DNA from: Asterionellopsis glacialis
Taxonomy: Eukaryota; Bacillariophyta; Plagiogrammaphyceae; Rhaphoneidales; Asterionellopsidaceae
Length of the DNA stretch: 24,749 nt
Reading direction: 5' to 3'
NCBI GenBank assembly: GCA_014885115.2
Contig: WKLE02004070.1
Coordinates: 2,419-27,167 of the forward strand
Shown: in pieces, positions 1 to 9,379 of the stretch
Layout: each line of letters begins with the position of its first letter
Numbering within the stretch: the first letter of the stretch is position 1
The notes under the pieces: model-generated
What the model was told of the DNA's origin: nothing
What the model saw: the letters and a program-made list of their open reading frames with translations, nothing else
Database searches by the model: none
Position numbers and translations under genes: made by a program

Positions 1-262
1 ATATGTACCATGAACATAAATGAATATACAAACAAACTAGTTCTCCAAATGAGAATACATAAACTAATTGTCAGGCACTATATGTTACTATGTGTGCTTA
101 AACTATGCCCCCTGAGGGGGAGACCAAACCTGCTGCACGTGCCCCTCCCTAGATACCTTTTTTAAAAAAATTGGAGCATAGAACTTACCATGTATAATCT
201 AATGGCTTTTCTAAGGATGCAACACACTCAACTCAACTCAACTTCCAAGTTCTTTTGCTTTT
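1..262. other. Intergenic / 3' flank of the LtrA gene, no gene seen
   Basis: No convincing coding region is visible. The stretch has a small perfect hairpin (CCCCC-TGA-GGGGG at 108-120) and three tandem copies of ACTCA near 226-240, just downstream of the end of the minus-strand LtrA-family gene. It probably holds the 3' untranslated region of that gene. Confidence 0.5.
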
Positions 263-2386
263 CTATAAATGATCATGGGATGGTTCATTATCGTTGTCAT
301 CGTCATCAAACAACCAATCACTAAGCAATCTTGTACCTAATTGAGCAAATACAGCAATCAATGCCAGACCCATGACTCTGTTGGGGTCTGTTTCATATTG
401 ACTAATCGTTGCTACAAAGGCAATTAAAAAAAATTGAACAAATATAAGTCCACTACCCTTAATTTGGAGTTTCCGTCCACCACCATGGGTGGAATCCAAA
501 TCTTTGCACGACTTTAATTGCTCTTTGATACCCACATGGCACAATATCATAATATCTAAACAAAACCATGCAATTGCCAATGATGCGCAAAATAAATTAG
601 CAATGTACTGTCTTCGCTCACTTTGTTCCCAGCATTTAAATTTCACATCAATACACGAGTCATCATAAGAGGATGCTTCGTTCGCAACCCCTGCTGCTTC
701 GGCAAGGAACCTTTTCATCCCATCAAACGTAAGATGATCTTCTACCTCATCATTATCAGGGTACATGAATAATAATTGACGTAAGCTATCTTTTGCTGAA
801 TACGCCTTCGAACAATTGTGTTCATCTTGGTATTCTTTTAAAAATAATTTGTATGATGCTCCTACAGCTACAAGAGCTCCTGTGTACATGTTAGATGCAT
901 TGACATACACAATACCTGCTCTGATGGACCTACGCAAGGCATGTTCATCTGCATGATGTGGTTGTGATCGGAAGTGAAGATATTGAAGTAAAATAACAGT
1001 TGAAATTCCTGTATAAAAGGCAAAATTGTGGTCTTTACCTTCTCCAGCTACAACCAATAAACTAAGGATACTTTCACCAAGAATTAGCATTGTCCATTCA
1101 CCATTCCGATGGATGAAAAAGTCAACATTCATAGGGACAATTCTGTATTTGTCATGTTGTTATTGTACGAAGAAGAAAGCAAAAAGAAAAAGCAGCAAGA
1201 TGAGATTCTTTCTTCAGTCAAAGAAATACCAGTGAGCAATCATCACAAGAAATAGAAGGCTGCGTTTTGACTTGGAAACGTACAATTTTTGGTGAGAACC
1301 ATCCGTTGGGAAAAAGAAAGCAATTCGGATAGTGTAGAGAAGTTCGCGTAAAATTGTTCCAACCAAAATCAGATAGATTGGAATGTGATCATAACAATCC
1401 TTTTGGGTAGTATCAGAAGCACCCGTAGACGTCGACAAAATTTCTTCTTCAGCAAGGGTACGGGCCTTATCATAGTCGTTATCTCTGGAATAGTATTGAA
1501 CACCGGTATAAATTGTGGCTGCAATATACATGGCAACTTGAACTAATCTCTTATTTACATCACCGATTCCAGCATTTCGAACGGTATCCTTCTGGCCTTT
1601 CCCAAAAAATGTAATCTCCAAACCTCGTATCAAATGCATTAGAGCACCTAATGTAATGGCAAGAGAAAAGGCAAACATATCAATATATTCTGCAGGTTGT
1701 TTAAGATAGTTGGCAGGTCTAATGTGTTTTGCTGCCGTTGCTGTTATTACCAGTAAGGCAACTTCAAAGGTACGATGAAACAAATCATCTTCAACAACAA
1801 ATCTTGAATCAAAGTACGTCTTATCGTTCCAAAATATTAACATGGAAAAGAATACTCCTACAAAGTACAGGAGCCCATCTTTGGTAGGTGAATCGACTAA
1901 AATACCCCCTAAATTGAAGGATGCAGCAACATAGAACAAATCAAAGAATAAATCACCCCAATTCACACGTGGCAAGACTTGATTGTCGCCCCATTTTTGT
2001 CGCTGTCTTGGTGGACTGTACAAAGTGAATTTGGAGGATGGATTGTACGCCAAATCTCTGTGGGAGAAATAATGAGCACCGGCACTCCGACTGAGAGTTG
2101 GACGTTTGCGCCTTGCTTTTTCGTGATCTGGGGATCCTGGTTCATCATAATCGATATCGTCTAGTGCCATCACGTCTGAAAGATCAGAAATGTGTGGTTG
2201 AAACAAAAGGGATACCCTTTTTTCTGGACCGCTGCTCCTCCTCCTCCTAGGACTTTCGAGGTTGCTATCACCGCTTTCAATGGACGCATCATTGCTAATT
2301 TCGAGTTTGTCAGATACGATGTCAACCTGCTTATCTGAAAGATGAAAGGTAACTTGTTTGTCCTCTTCTGCTATTTTGTCGTTCAT
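263..2386 (-). CDS. ltrA: LtrA-family (low temperature requirement A) multi-pass membrane protein
   Basis: Two exons, 1284-2386 and 263-1142, give about 660 residues. The first 140 residues are hydrophilic and rich in charge and serine. The membrane domain then opens with WGDLFFDLFYV (residues 143-153), the hallmark start of the LtrA family, followed by many hydrophobic segments. After the intron the chain resumes with LIVPMNVDFFIHRNGEWTML and LGES, which match the family's central conserved element. I chose the ATG at 2386 (product begins MNDKIAEED); an in-frame ATG 20 codons upstream at 2446 is less likely because that extension looks like leader sequence. The family was named from Listeria mutants unable to grow in the cold; its biochemical role is unknown, so no substrate is assigned. 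The C-terminus is hydrophilic and Asp-rich. The gene is divergent from the cyclase gene, about 1.3 kb away. Confidence 0.85.
1143..1283 (-). other. Inferred intron of the LtrA-family gene (141 nt)
   Basis: Donor GTACGT (minus strand from 1283) and acceptor ATACAG (ending 1143). Removing it joins ...SHQK to LIVPMNVDFF and restores the LtrA-family conserved element. Both flanking exons are in the same frame, but the intron carries in-frame TGA and TAA. A weaker donor, GTATTT, lies nearer the acceptor, but using it would create a TGA at the junction. Confidence 0.7.
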
Positions 2387-3675
2387 TGTTGTTTCAAAAA
2401 ATTTGTTTGGACAAAAAACAATGAAATAATAGTTGCAGAATCTCAAATAATTTTTATCAAGATTTTTCTGCTGAAAGAGTAATAATGGAGGAGCAAAAGC
2501 AGCTGGAGCGAAGGCGAAAAAGGGAGACTGAATCTACTGGTTTCATAGCTACCTGTTGCTACAACCTACCAGGTATGCATTACTCGTATCAATGTAATAC
2601 GTACGAGAATTTTCTTGAAAAGTACCTGTACCTGGTACCACGTACCTGGTACATTACCATGTACTGTACTTGGTATACTGAATTTGTTTATTGTCATTGC
2701 TACCAGAAATAAATTCCTTTTGAATAGTGCCAGGTACAGTACCAGTGAAAAGCAACTCGGGTATAATACTAATCAAGAATTTAGTATCGTTCAATATGAA
2801 CAAAACTATAAGCGGTTCGATGTATCAATTTGAAAGAACGTTCGATCGTCGATTTTAAGGTATCAATACTACATCATTTACCCGTACAAAGTATATTATG
2901 TGTCCAGGCTTCCAATTTCAAGAAATATAGATATAAAAAAAAGAATTCGTGATCAAACTGACAGTACCAGACATTGTTAATTATTTTAACAGATATAACA
3001 CTACTTATGAGAGAGGTTCAGTACTTTGATGAGCTTATTATTGTACCTGGTAATTATTGGACCGCTTCCGTGCTTATTGTTCTTATTATTCCGAAGCGGC
3101 CACAGGACGGTTCGCCATTCATCTCAACGAATACGTATGTGCGAAATAAGTTGAAATGGTCCGTTGAATGCTTTTTTTTTAGTATGACAATGTACTTAAT
3201 GTACCTTGAAATGGATGAATAGCATAAAATTTGATGAAGATGTCCAATCAATTTGAATCACGTGGGTTCAACATGATTGATACATTCACGCGCATAGTCC
3301 TACCAAGTACAACCAGGTACTAGTACAAGGTAGAGATTTTACCTGGTACTTTACCAAGCTACTCACGGGTACCAGCATCATCTGTTTCTGGCCTCTCTCC
3401 GACTGCTTGTTATCACCAAGCAAGAGTGATAAAAAAAGACAGTCTACAGAGAAAGAACGCATTTACGAGTACGGGTACCGGGGAAAAAAACAGTTTTTAA
3501 GTTGACAAGCTTGGTGTCTTGACCAAATATGGCTGTAGTTCATCTTGCACCTCTAGTTCAATAAACACCATTATAATACATCTGCTACCTGCGCCGTTTC
3601 ACTATTCCCCATTTCGCGTGACCTAACAACCCTGTAGATGGGGGAAAAGTACAATTAAAAATAGGGACAAGCACA
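2387..3675. promoter_or_regulatory. Divergent intergenic region between the LtrA and cyclase genes
   Basis: About 1.3 kb without a convincing gene. It must hold both 5' untranslated regions and promoters. The striking content is a set of near-palindromic words built on GTACC, listed as a separate repeat entry. Short open frames here have no recognisable domain and overlap these repeats, so I do not call them genes. Confidence 0.5.
2567..3348. repeat. Dispersed TACCWGGTA palindromic words
   Basis: Five exact copies of TACC(A/T)GGTA occur at 2567-2575, 2629-2637, 2643-2651, 3044-3052 and 3340-3348. Several degenerate relatives lie between and around them, for example near 2621-2629, 2730-2744, 3301-3320 and 3368-3373. 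Arms TACC and GGTA are complementary around one central base. The copies at 2629 and 2643 are only 14 bp apart. They may be binding sites for a dimeric regulator or remnants of a small repeat; the sequence alone does not decide. Confidence 0.7.
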
Positions 3676-6600
3676 ATGTCTGAATATCGAGCTTCACCAT
3701 GGAAAAATATATTTCGGTCGGGAAGCAAAAGCAGTGTGGAAAAGACAGAGGCCATTTCTGACACAGAGAATGACACACTTGAGGCACAGCTTGAATTTGA
3801 GAACAGAATACAAAAAATTGAAGCATCACATCAACTACAAAGGGACCAGTTGAGAGCATCAATACGAGATTTAGAGGAACAACTTCATCGCCTTCAGTTG
3901 AGAATCCGTCGAATACCTGAACTAGAAGAACAAGTGGAAAAATTAGAAGCAGAGAACCGTCGTATACAGGTCCTGCAGGAACAGGTTGCTATCACCAAAT
4001 CAGAACACGACAAATATAGCTCTTTGGAATCAAAAGTGAAAGATCTGGAAGAGGAAAATCTCAGATTAAGGGAAGAATTGGATCGAAAACAATTGCACAC
4101 ACATCTTGAAAGGTACCCAGAATCTGAACATGATGCCACGGAGAGCTCAACAACAAGAGAAAGCCACGACATACATAGATCGTCAGGACAATCATCACCC
4201 GATGAAGGATACATGGGGAAATTTGTTTCCGAGGATAGCGGCCATACACTTGACAAAAGTCCTCCACGATGTTCGGAAGAAGAATCGCATGACGGAGACG
4301 ACTCATCTTTTGATTTTGATGCTGATCCCGATAATGCTTTACAAGCTACGAAGCCTGCATCGCTTAGTTCGTCATTGCAACCTAAAACAAGTGATTTCAC
4401 ACCTCGAGTGAACAGTGTACCAAAACTAGTTGGAACCCAGAGTACACCTAATCAACGAAATTGTGACTCTGCGATTGGGAGTGAACTAACTAGCGATGTC
4501 CTAGACACCCGAGCAGCTAGAGAACTCTCAGTTGGCGAATCTGCCGCTGATTCCGAAATAAATGAAAAAGCTGCGATCCATGAAGAACTATCTAAAGACG
4601 AGCAATCAGACTTTAGTTCCAACCGGAGGCCACAAGCAACCTCATCGAAAGCTGGTGACAAAAAGGAAACTGATATCGAAAAGAGGAAGGGTGGTGTCCC
4701 AAGAATTGTTAAAACTCCTTCCACAAGTGTGGTTCATGAGCATGATAATAGGGATGAAATGTCAAAAAATTGCAACGAAGGAGACGGCGACGACAACGAT
4801 GATGATGATGATGACAGCGGCTCAATCGGTGATTCTCTCTTTGATATTGGGTCTGAAAAGGTATCAGAAAAGTCTCCAGAGTATGATGCAAGGTCAGCTG
4901 ATTGGTATTCGAAGCACCAGTCCTCAGCATACAATGCTGATGATAGAACTTTATCAAAAGCAGATGATTACAAATCATTTGGCGACTCTCTGTTTGGGGG
5001 GACAGATGATGATTGGTCTTCCAAGAAGTGCGACGATAGTTCAGTTGGCGACTCTCTTTTTGACGAAGCGGAGACAGATACGGAAGACAAATCAATATGC
5101 ATGTCGCTCACATCATCGATTGTGACCATTGAAGACGGTATTCAACAAACCCTGGGAAGAGGGTTATCCCGTACACGGTCTGAAAAAATGTTTGCTGAGC
5201 GAAAGTCCTGCGTTGATTCAATTAGATGGTTAGCTCGTCACTTACCAGAAAGTGTTGTTGCTACAATTATTGAAGATGTTGAAAAAGAGGAAGAGAGCAG
5301 AAGTGGAACAACAAATGCTGCTGAATATTCTTTAGCTACTGAGGGTTCTAGTACAAGCATTACAGATCTGGTAAAGGCCGACAGACCAAACCAAAACTCA
5401 AATCTAAATCCTGAAGCGCGTGATAGCCAATCGGAAACTGGGGGAGATAGAAGAGCTGAAATGGGGCTGCAAAGACGGCCATCTCGACGGTGGTCAATGA
5501 GTACAAAAAATGTTTTCAGCGAAAAGCTTGATCAGGATGCAAATATTTACCAGGAGCGCCGGGGGTCTATCAAGCGGCGCGGATCCTTCGCTGCATCATC
5601 AGAAAAGGGGCAGGATTCTGAAAGGGTTCAGATTCTAGATCAGATGAGGAAGGAACGTTTAGAAAAAAGGAAAGAGTCGCTTAGAAGACTCTCTATTGAA
5701 ATGCATACACCACAGGTAGGACATGATAAGTATGAAAAAATCAAGTCATCTATTAAAAAGTCGACTCCTGATCCTATCTTGGTCGCAAAACATGACTGTG
5801 CTCTATTGTTCGTGGATATATCTGGTTTCACAAAACTGTCAACGACCTTAGATGTGGAACCTCTTTCAAAAGTGAGTATTTATTTTTATACGTTTCCCAT
5901 GCCTTTCTCTTCCCTGGTGTCTTTTGGCTCACTCTTTTGTCAACTATACTTGCATGGCTTAGGCTATCAACACTTACTTTCAAATCATAATAGAAGAGGT
6001 GGAGAGCTGTGGAGGTGACATCATAAAATTTGCCGGCGATGCCCTCTTTGCGGAATGGCAAGTATCAGACTCGAAACTAATCCAATTTATGGAACTAGCA
6101 GCCGAAGAATCGGTTCTAAATGCTGCTACTTGTGCATCCAAAATTGTCGAAAAGTGCTCAGACTTTCCAGTTTATTCCGATGATAGTGATAGTAGTCCCA
6201 CTGCAACTCTAAATCTGCATTGTGGCCTTGGATTTGGAGAAGTAGTTGGATTGCACGCAGGCGACATGGAGACGCGCATGGAGTATCTTCTTTTAGGTGG
6301 ACCAATAGACCAAGTCACTGCTGCTAATTCTATCGCTGGCCATGGAGAAGTGGGGGTGTCACCCAAAGCTTTAAGAATGCTTAGAAAATGTACTGATTTT
6401 GGTCCCGAATTGCAGAAGCGTGTAAAACATGCAAAACTTGACTCAGAAAATGCAAAATCTGTTGTCATTGCCAAAAAGGAGAAAGCTTTCTTTAGCGCTA
6501 GACGTACTGAACACAACATGGCACTTGCTCTTCCGGAATATACCATGAAGCCACGGGAGCGTCTTGCACGTCGCTGTGAAAGATTGAATCTACCAGCTCT

Positions 6601-9198
6601 AAAACGACTCCAGAGAAGGATATCCCAGTATGTCCATCCTGTGATTGTGAATGACGAGCGTGCTATGAGACAATACGGGGGGGATCACAGTAGATATCAT
6701 GAGCGATTGCGATCTGAGTCGGAATTGCGACAAGTCTGCACAGTTTTTATCATGCCAACCATCGAAGCGAAGCTCACAGGAGATGAAAGTACTGACGCAA
6801 AGTTGTTAAGAACACTCAATGGGATCATGATCATTTCCAACAGAGAGCTTGCCCGATTCAAAGGGCAACTTCGTCAGTTCATCATTGATGACAAGGGTGT
6901 TGTCGTAGTTGCTAATTTTGGTCTGCGAGCTTCAACATTTCCAAATATGGTGTCAGAGAGAGCGTTACCTTTCACAAAGTCAGTTGCAAGGTGCCTTGAG
7001 ACTGATCTTGGAATTCAATGCCGTATTGGAGCAACTTATGGCGAAGCGTATTGTGGTGTTGTAGGAGCTGTTTCCCGACATGAATATGCTGTATTGGGAC
7101 CTTCGGTCAACCTGGCGGCGCGACTAATGGCAAACCCTTACAATGATGGGGTTCTGGTGGACAATGGTATCAAAGAGCACTCCGGAGCTCGCGAATTTCG
7201 CGCACTTCCACCGATTACTGCAAAGGGGTACTCAAACCTAGTGTCGATATTTGAACCGCTCCAACAACAGCAACGTGTGTGGAAAGAGGTTAATGGAAAG
7301 TTTGTCGGTAGGGAACGAGAGCGAGCCAAGATTGTATCTATCGCGGAAGAAATGATAATGTTTGGAGGGTCCTCAAAATTTGTTTTTGTAACTGCCGATT
7401 CTGGTGCTGGCAAGAGTTTTCTGTGCTCACAGGTATGAAAGAAACATGTGATGCAAGGACTTAAAGTTTATCAATAGCTACTGCTAACTTTTTTTTTTCT
7501 TATTTGAAACAGGTAACGAAACAAATACATGAAATCTGTGTCGTCCGAAATGCGCCTCATCTTATCTCTCGGAATGTCTGCACGGAGGGCGATAGCTTCA
7601 GCCCATTTAATATTATACGATTGATACTGCTTGATATTCTTGATCACAATTTGAAGCGTGGAGAAAGTGATCAAGACGGAATCGGGCAAACATCGGCAAT
7701 GTTCTCAACAGATAGACGGGAAGCCGATGTAGCACCACTGCTGGTTCATTTTGTATCGATTTGCCGGGAATTGAAGATTCCTCCTCAACAGTTCGAAATA
7801 ATTTGTCGTATTATGATGGGTGCTATGGAAGAGGGAATGACAAGCTTGTCAGACGACACAAGCGATACCACTATTGGAAATCTTGCTCGTGTTTTCTTGT
7901 ATTGTTCTCTTTATTGTGACCTAGTAGTACTAGCTCTTGACGATGTTTTAAATATGGATGAGATGTCTTGGAAAGTCATTCAGAAACTGTTTGAAAACGG
8001 GGTGCATTTCTTGGCTTTATTCACATCACGTCCGGTCGCAAGCCAAGATTTGCACGTAGACGGTGAATTCTGGGATTACCTCCGCCGAGGTAACCATGGA
8101 GAAGTTAATTCGGGTCAACGATTTTTTGAAATAAGCCTAAGTCCCATGGATAGAAGTGATCTAGACCGCCTTATTGCAGATTGTCTAGGTGATGCTGCAT
8201 TGGACATCGACGAAAAACTTTCTCACGACCTATTTGTTAGGTCTGGTGGTATGCCACATTTAGCTACTGAACTCGTCGAGAAGTTAAATACCAGTGATTT
8301 ATTGGAAAAATTGGACGGAATTGTGAGATGGCGTCAAAGCTCGCAAATTCAGGTAAGCATAAAATTCAAGCTGCAATAAGCGTATATTATTCAAAGTTAT
8401 AGCCTGTCTAACGCTTTTCACGTTCTTTACATTCAGGGTCAACAAGTTTTAGCTCGTGAAGACGCTCTTGGGTTTCACAACCTTGGAGAGCTTGTCTTGT
8501 ATCGACTTGACTCGCTCAACTCCTCCGTTCGAACACATCTCAACCTGGCTGCTATTCTCGGAGATCCCTTCGAACTGCTGGATGTTGTCACCGCGTTCGA
8601 AAGATACCGCATGGTCAAAGAAGAAGATATCTTTGCGCATGCGAAGTCTGTCCATCAAAGTCTCGAGGAAGCTGTTGGGGAAGGTATCCTTGAAGAAGTT
8701 GTACGACATAATGATGATACCTATGCGATGAAGAAGGTTTCGCAACACCCATATGCTTTGAACAGCACAACCTACAAGTTCACCCATGATTTATGGCGGA
8801 CAAATATTTTACATCGAACACTTGACGAATCAAAAAAAGATATGCAAGGTATCATAGCTGCCTCAAAATTTGAAGAAGCATGGCGAAAACTTGAGTCCCT
8901 AACGAAAAATGGTGGTTTAGATCGTTCCTCTACTCATGAAAGAAAATATACGGAAACGCACAATATTTTAGAATCTTCAAAGTCCTGCCACGAAAGAATT
9001 CGTAGAAGAAGATCAGTAGATGCTTGTACAGTAGACGAAACAGACGAAATAGACTTAGAACGCCCGACAAATCACGAGAGGCGTTCGAAAGCAAAGGAGT
9101 ATCACCTTCGTCGCCTTTCAGATAGCGATCTTCTCAAACTACAAGGAGTCGGAAGGAAGTTGGACAAGAAGAAAAAATCAAATCGGCAGTCTATGTGA
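3676..9198 (+). CDS. Soluble adenylyl cyclase-like protein: coiled coil, two class III cyclase domains, P-loop NTPase
   Basis: Four exons (3676-5871, 5963-7432, 7513-8352, 8437-9198) give 1755 residues. Residues about 40-140 form a leucine/glutamate-rich coiled coil; about 140-690 are acidic, Ser-rich and disordered, with three GDSLF copies. The C1 cyclase domain starts near 708 and has both metal-binding aspartates, D714 in FVDISGF and D758 in KFAGDALF. The C2 domain (about 970-1150) lacks those but has the transition-state Asn/Arg pair, N1115 and R1119 in NLAARLM. This split of catalytic residues is typical of sAC (ADCY10) heterodimers. A Walker A motif follows (SGAGKS, K1216), with a Walker B-like segment ending DD at 1365-1366, then a helical C-terminal part. 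The expected product is cAMP, but an adenine-contact position is changed (see findings). No transmembrane segment or signal peptide is seen, so it is probably soluble. Exon joins preserve domain continuity at all three introns. Confidence 0.9.
5872..5962 (+). other. Cyclase gene intron 1 (91 nt)
   Basis: Donor GTGAGT after codon AAA and acceptor GGCTTAG. The join reads LSK-AINTYFQIIIEEVE, which is continuous cyclase-domain sequence between the first metal aspartate and the KFAGDAL motif. Confidence 0.9.
7433..7512 (+). other. Cyclase gene intron 2 (80 nt)
   Basis: Donor GTATGA after CAG and acceptor GAAACAG behind a T-rich tract. The join continues the NTPase domain a few residues after Walker A (FLCSQ-VTKQIHEIC). 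Without splicing an in-frame TGA follows at once. Confidence 0.9.
8353..8436 (+). other. Cyclase gene intron 3 (84 nt)
   Basis: Donor GTAAGC and acceptor ACATTCAG. The join SSQIQ-GQQVLAREDALG is in phase and keeps an open frame to the stop at 9196-9198. Confidence 0.88.
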
Positions 9199-9379
9199 TC
9201 TCCAAAAAGAATACAGAGGGTTTCAATTTTTTTCGTGTTTTCAATATAAGCGATAATTTCTATCTAACCATGCACTACTATCACATGATTGAATGCTTTG
9301 GTTTCAATGTACTGATAAACAAATGAATAACTTGTAATGTGTTTTATTTCGTTTTAAATGCGTGCAAAGAATTCAACAT

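Noticed and set aside
263..2446. Two separate LtrA genes or a pseudogene with in-frame stops
   Set aside because: A consensus GTACGT-ATACAG intron removes both stops and restores the conserved family element, so one spliced gene is simpler.
2485..2833. Two overlapping short frames upstream of the LtrA gene
   Set aside because: Their sequence is dominated by the TACC/GGTA repeat (Tyr/Thr/Trp/Cys-rich peptides), so they reflect the repeat and not a protein.
3894..4400. 168-codon frame on the minus strand inside the cyclase gene
   Set aside because: It is antisense to the coding exon, Ser/Cys-rich as expected of a reverse shadow, with no known motif.
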